A stretch of DNA of 45,128 nucleotides from Gammaproteobacteria bacterium (GTDB lineage Bacteria; Pseudomonadota; Gammaproteobacteria; Nitrosococcales; Methylophagaceae). A program made the translations under genes and the position numbers. Shown in pieces: positions 1 through 8,330 of this stretch (position 1 is the first letter of the stretch; each line of letters starts with the position of its first letter). Below the pieces are notes generated by a model, which was given only the letters and a program-made list of their open reading frames with translations, was not told the DNA's origin and made no database searches. Location: assembly GCA_028598975.1 (NCBI GenBank), contig JAQRMU010000078.1:1-45128 (forward strand). Direction: 5' to 3'.

Positions 1-43
1 GATCGTTGATCTTTGAAAAATGAGTAATGAAGTTGTTTGTCAT
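1..43 (-). CDS. Transposase N-terminus, ISAs1-like (partial)
   Basis: Fourteen codons are visible before the edge, reading MTNNFITHFSKIND. ISAs1-family transposases often begin with a similar short segment in which a phrase like HFSxIxDPR precedes the DDE-associated N-terminal domain. The start is supported by AAGGAG about ten bases upstream. The gene runs leftward out of the window, so its integrity cannot be judged. Confidence 0.45.
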   Translation of the reverse strand, partial: MTNNFITHFSKIND

Positions 44-120
44 GTCAGTAAATCTCCTTTGATTTACTGATCTGATCCTTATTTACTCAATTAGTTCCCT
101 GTTTTAATGATCTTGCCCTG
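1..120 (-). mobile_element. Left-edge insertion sequence end, ISAs1-like (partial)
   Basis: The first 120 bases look like one end of an insertion sequence that continues off the left edge. Seen on the minus strand: a strong RBS (AAGGAG) followed by an ATG at 43. The outermost bases read CAGGGCAAGATCATTAAAAC inward from position 120, which would suit a terminal inverted repeat. The partial product resembles the N-terminus of ISAs1-family transposases. The other end and the target duplication are outside the window, so the family and the exact border at 120 are inference. Confidence 0.5.
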
Positions 121-161
121 CCTACGGTTGGCTTGTTATCCCCATTCGTAGCAGATTAACG

Positions 162-167
162 TATAAT
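162..167 (+). promoter_or_regulatory. Candidate -10 element for yfgM-bamB-der
   Basis: A perfect TATAAT lies about 70 bases upstream of the yfgM start, just outside the IS border. No good -35 box is visible at 16-18 bp spacing. The 14-base context ATTAACGTATAATT recurs at 42759-42772 upstream of the GGDEF/EAL gene. Confidence 0.4.
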
Positions 168-234
168 TAGCGGTTTCCTAATTAATATACATATTTCAGC
201 TCAATTGCAGCTACAAACGAGGAACGATAGTAAG

Positions 235-864
235 ATGGATATTTATGCATCAGATGAAGAGAAAGGCGAAGAGATAAAACAGTGGTGGCGTGATAATGGT
301 CGCTCAGTGATTTTAGGCTGTATTTTGGGTGCGGCAGTAATTTTTTCAGGCCGCTACTGGATCAGTTATCAGCATACTTCAGCTTCAAATGCATCACTTG
401 CTTATCAGCAAGTTGTTCTTGCAATTGGTGAAGATAATATATCGTTGGCAGAAGATAAAACGCAGCAATTATTTAGTGAGTTTTCTAGTACGCCTTATGC
501 TGTTTTTGCTGCGTTTGCAATGGCTGCTCAAGCAGTAGAAAACAAAGATACCGTGTCTGCAAAATCCTATTTAGAATGGGTTATGACAAATACAAACTTA
601 TCTGCTCATAAAGAATTAGCTCGATTACGATTAGCTCAACTTTTAATGGCTGAAGAAAACTTCACTTCATCTTTAGAATTAATCGAACAATCAGAGTCAA
701 CAGCTTTTGCATCATTATTATCAGAATTACAGGGTGATATCTTTGTCGCACAAGGTAAAGCTAGTGATGCTAGAACAGCATATCAGAGTGCAATGCTAGG
801 CTTGGCCCAAGGCGAACCAAGGAAGGGTATCTTACAATTTAAGCTAAATGATGTGGCTGAGTAA
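235..864 (+). CDS. yfgM: YfgM-like tetratricopeptide membrane protein
   Basis: YfgM/UPF0070 proteins are inner-membrane proteins with a periplasmic TPR-like domain. They associate with the SecYEG translocon and periplasmic chaperones. The 209-residue product starts MDIYASDEEKGEEIKQWW, the usual short cytoplasmic N-terminus. A single membrane helix follows at about residues 24-42, then an Ala/Leu-rich helical domain. ATG 235 was chosen over the in-frame TTG at 205 because it gives the normal family N-terminus and has GAGG upstream. The stop overlaps the bamB start (TAATG), and bamB and der follow, which is the standard gammaproteobacterial order. In relatives hisS usually lies upstream; here IS DNA lies there instead. 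Confidence 0.9.
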   Translation: MDIYASDEEKGEEIKQWWRDNGRSVILGCILGAAVIFSGRYWISYQHTSASNASLAYQQVVLAIGEDNISLAEDKTQQLFSEFSSTPYAVFAAFAMAAQAVENKDTVSAKSYLEWVMTNTNLSAHKELARLRLAQLLMAEENFTSSLELIEQSESTAFASLLSELQGDIFVAQGKASDARTAYQSAMLGLAQGEPRKGILQFKLNDVAE

Positions 865-2036
865 TGATGATAAGTAACCTTGTCCGCTTTGTTATAGGCT
901 TTTTATTTCTCCTGATACTGTCAGGATGTGGCACTGTAAGTAACTGGTTAGAAGAAGATGTATATGAAGCCCCACCAACTGAATTAACAGAGTTTGTTGC
1001 AGAGTTTGAACCCCAAGTTGTTTGGTCAACAGATACCGGATCGGGAGCGGGTAATGACTACAATGATTTAGCTGCTTGGGTTCAGGGTGATATGGTTATT
1101 GCCGTTGATTATGAAGGTGAGGTGGCTAGTTATAACATTCAGACAGGTAAACAATTGTGGCGCATTGATCTTGATGTTCCTGTCGTGTCAGGTGCGGGCG
1201 GAGGTAGTGGTCTTGTACTGGTAGGAACACAAGAAGGTGAGATTATTGCCCTTGATGAAGTACAGGGTGATGTGAAGTGGAAAAAGAAACTAAGCAGTGA
1301 AGTGCTTGCACCACCAAAAGCGGCAATGGGTATCGCTGTTGCTCGCACAGCCGATGGTCGAATCAGTGGCTTATCGATTGAAGATGGTCAAATCTTGTGG
1401 AGTTATCAGCGTGCAGTACCGTTACTTAGCCTACGTGGTGCGAGTGAACCTGTTATTGCCGATGATAAAGTGATTTCAGGTTATGCAAATGGAAAATTAG
1501 TCGCATTATCTATTCTTGACGGCAACGTTATTTGGGAAAAAAGTGTTGCTGTACCACGAGGAAGAACGGAGTTAGATCGACTTGTTGATATAGACTCCGC
1601 TCCAGTAATTAAAGATGGAATCGTATATGTGGTTGCTTATCACGGTCGTCTTGCTGCTTTATCTTTGGAAAGTGGCAGAATACTTTGGACACGAGATATG
1701 TCTTCTCGCTCAGGCTTAGATGTTGCTGGCGGTGATTCTGTTTATGTGAGTGATGATAGTGATTATGTGTGGGCGCTACAGGATGGTTCTGGCGATGCAC
1801 TTTGGCGACAAACTCGACTGTTGCGCCGCAAAGTAACTGCGCCGGTTATTGTAGGTAATCATATAATTGTGGGTGACTTTGAAGGCTATGTTCATTGGAT
1901 TTCCCGTGAAGATGGACATTTTGTTGCCCGCACTCGAGTTGCGAATAATGCTATTCGTAGTAAACCCGTAGTCAAAGATGATTTAGTATTCCTAACTGCT
2001 TCTGATGGCACATTAACCGCATTCCGGATCCAGTAA
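864..2036 (+). CDS. bamB: Outer membrane assembly lipoprotein BamB
   Basis: BamB is the beta-propeller lipoprotein of the BAM complex, which folds beta-barrel proteins into the outer membrane. The 390-residue product has a lipoprotein signal peptide with lipobox LSGC, giving the lipidated Cys at about residue 22. Repeated PQQ-like blades follow (GKQLWRIDL, GDVKWKKKL, GQILWSYQR, GNVIWEKSV, GRILWTRDM, GDALWRQTR). Length is normal for the family. Translation is probably coupled to yfgM by the one-base overlap; an alternative ATG lies one codon on. der follows after one base. Confidence 0.95.
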   Translation: MMISNLVRFVIGFLFLLILSGCGTVSNWLEEDVYEAPPTELTEFVAEFEPQVVWSTDTGSGAGNDYNDLAAWVQGDMVIAVDYEGEVASYNIQTGKQLWRIDLDVPVVSGAGGGSGLVLVGTQEGEIIALDEVQGDVKWKKKLSSEVLAPPKAAMGIAVARTADGRISGLSIEDGQILWSYQRAVPLLSLRGASEPVIADDKVISGYANGKLVALSILDGNVIWEKSVAVPRGRTELDRLVDIDSAPVIKDGIVYVVAYHGRLAALSLESGRILWTRDMSSRSGLDVAGGDSVYVSDDSDYVWALQDGSGDALWRQTRLLRRKVTAPVIVGNHIIVGDFEGYVHWISREDGHFVARTRVANNAIRSKPVVKDDLVFLTASDGTLTAFRIQ

Positions 2037-2037
2037 T

Positions 2038-3438
2038 ATGAAACCTGTCATCGCCTTAGTAGGTCGCCCAAATGTGGGGAAATCTACATTATTTAATCGT
2101 TTAACACGTAGCCGAGATGCACTTGTTGCGGATTTTTCTGGCCTGACAAGAGACAGGATTTATGGCACAGTAACGAGTAATGATTGTGACTTTATTGTTA
2201 TTGATACAGGTGGTTTGACAGCCCAGTCTGATGATATGTCTGATCTTATGAAGAAACAGGCTGATCTAGCGATTGAAGAAGCAGATTTAGTTTTTTTCTT
2301 AGTGGATGGCCGTGCAGGTTTGGTTGCTGATGATCAAGCCGTTGCTCAAAAGTTACGAACGATTGGTAAACCTACGATTCTGATTGTAAATAAATCAGAA
2401 GGTGAACAAAGAGAAATGATGGCTGCTGAGTTTTATTCAGTTGGCCTTGGAGAACCTCAAGTTATTTCTGCATCACAAGGTCGGGGGATTTCTCAGCTAT
2501 TATCACGACTACAAGATGAACTACCGACTGTTCTGGCCGCTGAACTCGATGATGATGAAGAGGAAAAACAATCTGATAACACGATTCGTTTAGCTGTCTT
2601 AGGCCGCCCAAATGTGGGTAAATCTACACTGATAAACCGAATTATGGGTGAAGATCGTGTAGTGGCTTTTGATGAGCCGGGTACAACACGAGATAGTATT
2701 CATATTCCTTTTGAAAAAGATGGTACTGAATATACATTAATCGATACAGCTGGTGTACGACGACGTTCAAAAGTATCAGAAATGTTGGAAAAATTCAGTA
2801 TTGTAAAAACATTACAGGCGCTAGAGGATGCCAATGTTGTGTTACTTGTTTTAGATGCACATGAAGGTATTGTGGAGCAAGATCTCCATCTTGCAGGCTT
2901 AATAATTCAAAGTGGTCGAGCAGTTGTTATTGCCGTTAACAAATGGGACGGCCTTGATAAAGAAGAACGAGAGTGGGTTACGTCAAATGTTGAACGCCGC
3001 TTACCATTTTTAAACTTTGCAAATACACACTTTATTTCTGCATTACATGGCAGTGGGGTTGGCTTGTTATTTAAATCTGTTAAACAAGCATATCAATCGG
3101 CAATGTCACAAATTCCAACGCCGAGACTAACCCGCGTATTAGAAGATGCTGTATCAGATCATCAGCCACCTTTAGTACATGGTCGACGAATTAAGTTCCG
3201 TTATGCGCATTTGGGAGGAAAAAACCCACCCCGCATTATTATTCATGGCAACCAGACAGATTCAACTCCAAATAGTTATAAGCGCTATTTAGAAAATACA
3301 TTTCGAGATGTTTTGAAGTTACATGGAACACCGATAGTAATAGAGTTTAAGAAGGGTGATAATCCATTTAAAGAGAAGAGAAAACGAACGGCGGGCCAAG
3401 GTACTAAGCACGTAAAAGATACTAAGCATAGAAAGTAA
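2038..3438 (+). CDS. der: Ribosome biogenesis GTPase Der (EngA)
   Basis: Der is an essential GTPase with two tandem G domains that acts in 50S ribosomal subunit maturation. The 466-residue product carries GRPNVGKS twice, near residues 8-15 and 189-196, each followed by DTxG and NKxD-type motifs (NKSE in the first, NKWD in the second). A C-terminal KH-like domain and a basic tail complete it. Length and order are normal. It is the last gene of the yfgM-bamB-der operon and meets the convergent small gene within a base or two, with no obvious separate terminator. Confidence 0.96.
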   Translation: MKPVIALVGRPNVGKSTLFNRLTRSRDALVADFSGLTRDRIYGTVTSNDCDFIVIDTGGLTAQSDDMSDLMKKQADLAIEEADLVFFLVDGRAGLVADDQAVAQKLRTIGKPTILIVNKSEGEQREMMAAEFYSVGLGEPQVISASQGRGISQLLSRLQDELPTVLAAELDDDEEEKQSDNTIRLAVLGRPNVGKSTLINRIMGEDRVVAFDEPGTTRDSIHIPFEKDGTEYTLIDTAGVRRRSKVSEMLEKFSIVKTLQALEDANVVLLVLDAHEGIVEQDLHLAGLIIQSGRAVVIAVNKWDGLDKEEREWVTSNVERRLPFLNFANTHFISALHGSGVGLLFKSVKQAYQSAMSQIPTPRLTRVLEDAVSDHQPPLVHGRRIKFRYAHLGGKNPPRIIIHGNQTDSTPNSYKRYLENTFRDVLKLHGTPIVIEFKKGDNPFKEKRKRTAGQGTKHVKDTKHRK

Positions 3439-3439
3439 C

Positions 3440-3778
3440 CTACAAAATACCGTCATCATCTCCCATTAAATTGTCGAGGGTTGTTAAGTGCCCTCGAATC
3501 TTTTCTCTTTCGGATAGTTTCTCACGTGCAGCAAGAGGAAGGTCTGTAAATAATATAACCTTTTGATCTACAAGTGTATTGATAAGATCCTCAAGTACAC
3601 GTATTAAAGCAACATCTGAGGCGGAAAGCGCTGTTTTAATTTCATCACTATTATTAGAATGTTTTAAATAGGTGATGAGTTCAACATTGTCTATAGGTAA
3701 ATATTCCTGCTCGTGTTCATTAGCTGTTTCAGATATTGAATCAATTTCGCCCAGAGTGTTTCGGTGAACGTAAGCCAT
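3440..3778 (-). CDS. Conserved small protein of unknown function
   Basis: A 112-residue acidic soluble protein without signal peptide or membrane helix. It begins MAYVHRNTLGEIDSI. Its central block RVLEDLINTLVDQKVILFTD followed by LPxAAREKL resembles a small conserved gammaproteobacterial family that databases often mislabel as a tryptophan synthase beta-like protein. No enzyme motif is visible, so that label should not be taken as function. It is convergent with der and is monocistronic as far as can be seen. Confidence 0.75.
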   Translation of the reverse strand: MAYVHRNTLGEIDSISETANEHEQEYLPIDNVELITYLKHSNNSDEIKTALSASDVALIRVLEDLINTLVDQKVILFTDLPLAAREKLSEREKIRGHLTTLDNLMGDDDGIL

Positions 3779-3861
3779 GTTATAACCTGTTATAAATACT
3801 TTATTCGCTAACTATATTACTAAATAGATATAAAATATAGATCTATTCTAGTGATAATTTA

Positions 3862-3869
3862 GGGGGGGG
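3862..3869. repeat. Homopolymer of eight G upstream of lapB
   Basis: Eight consecutive G in an otherwise AT-rich intergenic region, about 155 bases before the lapB-like start. It matches in length the G8 run that interrupts the lapC-like gene 2.6 kb downstream. Runs like this slip during replication and can change promoter spacing, but this one lies upstream of the candidate -10 element. Confidence 0.9.
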
Positions 3870-3943
3870 AGTGATATAAAAGAATACCGATCTGCATTGA
3901 GACTTAGCAAACTACGCGAATGATAGTATGATTACTGATTATT

Positions 3944-3949
3944 TATAAT
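3944..3949 (+). promoter_or_regulatory. Candidate -10 element for the type I secretion operon
   Basis: TATAAT about 75 bases upstream of the lapB-like start codon, in an AT-rich leader. The -35 region at normal spacing is weak, which may indicate an activated promoter. This is assignment by consensus only. Confidence 0.35.
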
Positions 3950-4024
3950 TGTAAACTTTGTGAACCGTATCGCATTTTGTAAGATAGATGTTAATTGCTG
4001 ACTATTTAGGACAAAGCTGTAAGT

Positions 4025-6223
4025 ATGGAACAAGATATAACATCATTAGAAGACAGCAAGGCATTAGAAGATAATCAGGTGCAGTGGACTGCCGAGAATA
4101 GTCAGCAGACGCTCGATGATCCATTACTAAGTTGCTTAACGATTCTTAGTAAACTTTTGCACAAACCTCATAGTTCTAAATCCTTAATAGCAGGGCTTCC
4201 ATTAGTTGATAATAAACTTACCCCTAAGTTATTTTCACGAGCAGCAGAACGAGCAGGATTATCATCAAAGGTTGTTAACCGTCCCATTAGGAAAATATCA
4301 AACCTAGTTTTACCCGCAGTATTGTTATTAGAAAATAGCATGGCGTGTATTGTCTTAGAATTCAAAAAAGACTCGGCAACCGTTATTTTTCCTGAGTCAG
4401 GTGAAGGTGAGTCTGAGATTTCATTAGATAAATTGAAAGAGCAATATACGGGCTTTGCTATTTTCATTAAAGCTGTTCACCAGTTTGATAATCGTACTGA
4501 AAAAACAACAATTCCTCGCACCAAGCACTGGTTTTGGGGAACTATATTACGATTTTGGCCGATTTATGGTGAAGTTTTCATAGCCTCGATTTTAGTAAAC
4601 TCATTTGCTTTGGCATCGCCCTTATTTATCATGAATGTTTACGACCGTGTCGTACCAAATCATGCGATAGAAACCTTATGGGTGCTTGCCATTGGTGTTG
4701 CAACCGTTTTTGTCTTTGACTTATTACTGAGGACGTTACGCGGCTATTTTATAGACATGGCGGGTAAGAAAGCAGATGTTATATTGTCTGCCACCATTTT
4801 CGAAAAGGTGCTGGGAATCAAAATGGCATCGCGTTCAAACTCGGTAGGCTCTTTTGCAAATAGCATGCAAGAGTTTGAGTCGTTTAGAAAGTTCTTTACC
4901 TCAACGACATTAACAACATTGATCGACTTGCCTTTCGCATTCTTATTTATATTTGTGATTTGGACTATTGCAGGTGAATTAGCTTATGTACCACTAGCAG
5001 CGATTCCATTAGCGATTATTGTTAGCCTTGTTATTCAAGTTCCGCTAGGGCGGACGATTCAACAGTTATTTCGTTATTCGGGCCAAAAAAGTGCGACTTT
5101 AATTGAAACCCTAACAGGCCTAGAAACGATTAAAAGTATTGGGGCAGAATCACCCATTCAGAGAAAATGGGAACAAACGATTGGTTTTATTTCTAAATAT
5201 AGTCAACGTTCTCGTATTTTATCGTCAACAGCTATCAACTTTACGGCATTTTTACAACAGATGGCATCTGTAAGTATTGTTGTATTCGGTGTTTATAAAA
5301 TATCGGAAGGTGATATTACGATGGGGGCACTTATTGCGAGTACGATTCTTACGGGACGAGCACTTGCACCATTGGGACAGGTTGCAGGGATTTTGACTCG
5401 TTATCATCAATCAAAAGCCGCCTTAAGTTCACTGAATCATTTAATGAGTCTGCCGGTTGAGCGGCCATCTGGTCGGGAGTTTTTACACCGCCCTGATTTT
5501 AAAGGCGGCATTACATTTAAAAATGTTTCATTCAGCTACCCAGAGCAACCAATGAATGCTTTATCTGATATTTCTTTTTCTATTAAGCCAGGGGAAAAGG
5601 TTGCCTTCATTGGCCGAATTGGTTCAGGAAAAAGTTCAATTGAAAAGTTGATCTTAGGTCTGTATGAGCCTACAGATGGAGCTATTTTGTTAGATGGCAC
5701 TGATATTCGCCAAATTGACCCTGTCGATTTACGCCGTAATGTGGGGTATGCACCACAAGATGTTGTACTGTTTTTTGGAAGTGTTCGAGATAATATTGCG
5801 ATGGGCGCTCCATTTGCTGATGATGCTGCTATTCTTAAGGCCGCAGAAGTTGCTGGTGTAACGGAGTTTGTTAACCGCCATCCTGCTGGCTTTGACTTAC
5901 CTGTTGGTGAACGCGGTGAGGGGTTATCTGGTGGACAGCGCCAAAGTGTTGCTGTGGCAAGAGCACTCTTACTTGAACCTCCAGTCCTTGTGTTAGATGA
6001 GCCTACTAACGCGATGGACAACAGTACGGAAGATCAATTCAAGGCAAAACTCGCCTCTGAACTAGGAGATAAAACATTACTCTTAGTGACACACAAAGCT
6101 TCTCTATTGAGTCTTGTAGACCGAATTATTGTTATGGACCAAGGGAACCTGCTTGCTGATGGACCTCGCGAACAGATATTAACTGCGCTTAAAAAAGGCC
6201 ATATCAAAGTGTCAAAAGGATAA
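4025..6223 (+). CDS. lapB: Type I secretion ABC transporter, LapB/LssB family
   Basis: An inner-membrane ABC exporter (permease fused to ATPase) that powers type I secretion, in this family typically of very large RTX adhesins. The 732-residue product has an N-terminal C39-like domain without a catalytic Cys at the expected place, so it should bind substrate rather than cleave it. A six-helix transmembrane domain follows at roughly residues 170-450. The ATPase has Walker A GRIGSGKS near residue 531, signature LSGGQ near 634 and Walker B VLVLDEP near 655. It is followed after six bases by the lapC-like adaptor, and a LuxR regulator and a TolC-like channel come next. The subfamily assignment rests on order and the degenerate C39 domain. 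No adhesin gene lies nearby. Confidence 0.88.
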   Translation: MEQDITSLEDSKALEDNQVQWTAENSQQTLDDPLLSCLTILSKLLHKPHSSKSLIAGLPLVDNKLTPKLFSRAAERAGLSSKVVNRPIRKISNLVLPAVLLLENSMACIVLEFKKDSATVIFPESGEGESEISLDKLKEQYTGFAIFIKAVHQFDNRTEKTTIPRTKHWFWGTILRFWPIYGEVFIASILVNSFALASPLFIMNVYDRVVPNHAIETLWVLAIGVATVFVFDLLLRTLRGYFIDMAGKKADVILSATIFEKVLGIKMASRSNSVGSFANSMQEFESFRKFFTSTTLTTLIDLPFAFLFIFVIWTIAGELAYVPLAAIPLAIIVSLVIQVPLGRTIQQLFRYSGQKSATLIETLTGLETIKSIGAESPIQRKWEQTIGFISKYSQRSRILSSTAINFTAFLQQMASVSIVVFGVYKISEGDITMGALIASTILTGRALAPLGQVAGILTRYHQSKAALSSLNHLMSLPVERPSGREFLHRPDFKGGITFKNVSFSYPEQPMNALSDISFSIKPGEKVAFIGRIGSGKSSIEKLILGLYEPTDGAILLDGTDIRQIDPVDLRRNVGYAPQDVVLFFGSVRDNIAMGAPFADDAAILKAAEVAGVTEFVNRHPAGFDLPVGERGEGLSGGQRQSVAVARALLLEPPVLVLDEPTNAMDNSTEDQFKAKLASELGDKTLLLVTHKASLLSLVDRIIVMDQGNLLADGPREQILTALKKGHIKVSKG

Positions 6224-6229
6224 AGTAAT

Positions 6230-7562
6230 ATGGCATGGTTAAAACGCACCCATCCAGATGATGCTGACTTTATGTCAGAAGTGAGTGCTGCCACTCTAGA
6301 GTCTGCACATCGGGTAGGACACTCTTTGCTTATCCTAACATTAGCATTCTTTCTTGCTGCTGGTTGGTGGGCCTATGAAACATCTTTAGATGAAGTTACT
6401 CGTGGTGATGGCAAAGTTGTGCCCTCGAGTAAAATCCAGGTTATTCAGAATTTGGAGGGGGGGGATTTTATCTGAGGTGCTTGTTGCAGAAGGGCAAACT
6501 GTTGAAAAAGATGAGATACTTTTAAAAATTGATGATACGCGTTTTTCCTCGTCATTTAGGGAAACAGAACTTAAATATTATGAGTTACTCATCCGAAGTA
6601 TTCGTCTAAAAGCAGAAAGTTTGGATAGTAGGGTTGTCATCCCAGCAGAAGTGACAGAAGCTGATCCAATATTAGCTGAAAATGAAATGACATTGTATAA
6701 AACACGGCAATTAGAATTAGAATCAGCTATTCGAGTATTACAGCAACAAAAAGCGCAACGCCAGCAAGAGTTAGTTGAGCGACGTGCACGACAGTCTCAA
6801 TTACAACAGAGTTATGAATTGAGTGATCAAGAACTCAAAATGTCTGAACCTTTAGTCGATGCAGGTGTAATGTCTGAAGTAGAAATTTTACGCTTAAAAC
6901 GTTCTGTTAATGACTTATTTGGAGAAAAGGAGGCAAATCGCTTAGCAATCCCAAGAATTCGTTCTGCCTTAGCGGAAGTCAACCAGAAAATTGAAGAGCA
7001 ACGCATTCAATTTAGAACCGATGCTGCAAGTCAATTTTCAGAAGTTAATGCAGAACTAGCTCGGAGAAAAGAAACTATCTTTTCACTCGGAGATCGAGTA
7101 ACACGTACACAAGTTAGATCACCAGTAAAAGGTACAATTAAACAATTAAAAATTAATACTGTTGGTGGTGTTATTCAACCAGGAATGGATTTGGTAGAAA
7201 TTGTTCCAATTGAAGATAATTTATTGATTGAAGCAAAAATAAGGCCCGCAGATATTGCTTTTTTACGCCCTGGACAAGAGGCAATGATCAAGCTTACTGC
7301 TTATGACTTTTCAATTTATGGTGGCTTACCGGCAAAGCTTGAACGAATTAGTGCTGATACAATTACAAATGAGAAAGATGAAAGTTTTTATTTAATTTAT
7401 TTAAGAACAGAAAAGAACTATATTGATAGTAATAAGGGAATGTTAAATATTATTCCTGGAATGACCACGAGCGTAGATATTTTGACCGGCAAGAAAACAG
7501 TGTTAGATTATTTACTAAAACCAATTCTTAAAGCTAAAAATGAGGCGTTAAGAGAAAGATGA
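6230..7562 (+). pseudogene. lapC: LapC-like membrane fusion protein, frameshifted at a G8 run
   Basis: The periplasmic adaptor (HlyD/LapC family) that joins the ABC exporter to the outer-membrane channel. The first frame, from ATG 6230, gives an N-terminal membrane helix and VTRGDGKVVPSSKIQVIQ, then stops at 6473-6475. The second frame continues as ILSEVLVAEGQTVEKDEILL, a lipoyl-like hairpin, a long coiled coil (about 6600-7080) and a beta-barrel domain ending at 7562. With seven G instead of eight at 6457-6464 the two join perfectly as NLEGGILSEV, the normal family motif, into one protein of about 443 residues. So the interruption is a +1 in a homopolymer. It overlaps the next gene by ATGA. 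Phase variation, true mutation or sequencing error cannot be separated here. Confidence 0.88.
6457..6464. repeat. Homopolymer of eight G inside the lapC-like gene
   Basis: Eight consecutive G over the Glu-Gly-Gly codons of the conserved adaptor motif. Removing one G restores the full reading frame; the eight-G state ends translation nine codons after the tract begins. It is therefore a possible on/off switch as well as a likely sequencing-error site. Confidence 0.95.
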
Positions 7563-8206
7563 CATCAATGGTTAAAGCCAACTTTCACATTATTGCCTCA
7601 GATAAGGATTTATCTCGGGCAATTAAATCTACGCTATTAAAGTCATTTAATATCCTTATAAGTAGAGGCTTACAAGATTATTTATCCTCATCTGTGGCTG
7701 AAGAAGTAAGCCTTATCATTTGCCAGAGTTCAATATTGGACAATGATGATGTGGCAGCAATAAAAGATATTAAGTCGCTTAATCCTAACGCACGGATTCT
7801 AATCGTTGGCCCAAGTTGTACCAGTGCTGAACAAATATCATTACTGAAACATGGTGCTCGCGGCTATTTTGATACGTCAGAGTCGTTGGATAAATTAAAT
7901 GAAGCTGTTCAATGCATTCTTCATGGAGAGGTCTGGATTGAGCGCTATGTGATTTCGGGCTTAATTGATGAGCTTGCACATGTGCCAGAAATAAATAAGG
8001 AGCAGCGACAAGCTGTATCGACATTGTCTCCAAAAGAGCTCGAAGTAGCTCAATTTGTGAGTCATGGTGCAACAAATAAGATGATTGCGAAAAATATGTC
8101 AATTACAGAACGTACTGTTAAAGCACATCTAACGACTATTTTTCAGAAAATGAGTCTTGCAGATCGTTTGTCTTTAGCAATATTTTTCCGTGATTTACGA
8201 GAATGA
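7559..8206 (+). CDS. LuxR/NarL-type regulator with degenerate receiver domain
   Basis: A 215-residue two-domain regulator. The N-terminal half (about residues 6-125) has a receiver fold: FHIIASDKD at the start, LIIC for the third strand, ILIVGPS and GARGYF further on. The C-terminal half (about 150-212) is a LuxR-type helix-turn-helix with LSPKELEVAQFVSHGATNKM and RTVKAHL. The phosphoacceptor Asp expected after the third strand is replaced (LIICQSS), and the usual Thr and Lys positions also differ. Phosphorylation is therefore unlikely, and control may be by another input. It overlaps the lapC-like stop (ATGA), so it is made with the secretion genes. Control of the secretion operon or its substrate is inference from position. 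Confidence 0.85.
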   Translation: MTSMVKANFHIIASDKDLSRAIKSTLLKSFNILISRGLQDYLSSSVAEEVSLIICQSSILDNDDVAAIKDIKSLNPNARILIVGPSCTSAEQISLLKHGARGYFDTSESLDKLNEAVQCILHGEVWIERYVISGLIDELAHVPEINKEQRQAVSTLSPKELEVAQFVSHGATNKMIAKNMSITERTVKAHLTTIFQKMSLADRLSLAIFFRDLRE

Positions 8207-8250
8207 TTACTGAATACAATAAGTTAAGAAGTATATGTAATAGGTTTCTT

Positions 8251-8256
8251 TATAAT
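8251..8256 (+). promoter_or_regulatory. Candidate -10 element for the lapE-like gene
   Basis: TATAAT in the 124-base gap between the LuxR-type gene and the lapE-like gene. The matching -35 is weak. It would give the outer-membrane channel gene a promoter independent of lapB-lapC. Confidence 0.3.
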
Positions 8257-8318
8257 AATGTGGTAAGGTGTATTTAGTATCGCGCTTTAATTTTTGAAAA
8301 TGGAACATAAGTTAAGTT

Positions 8319-8323
8319 GGGAG
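8319..8323 (+). promoter_or_regulatory. RBS that marks the original lapE-like start
   Basis: GGGAG seven bases before ATG 8331. That ATG is followed by only MKL and a stop in the present sequence. The in-frame downstream ATG at 8350 has no RBS. This site therefore argues that the real start is 8331 and that the reading frame has been shifted. Confidence 0.65.
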
Positions 8324-8330
8324 TAGTTAG

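Noticed and set aside
5536-6021. Minus-strand 161-codon ORF inside the lapB-like gene
   Set aside because: It is antisense to the conserved ATPase domain and has no homology-like features or RBS; similar antisense ORFs inside other genes were discarded for the same reason.
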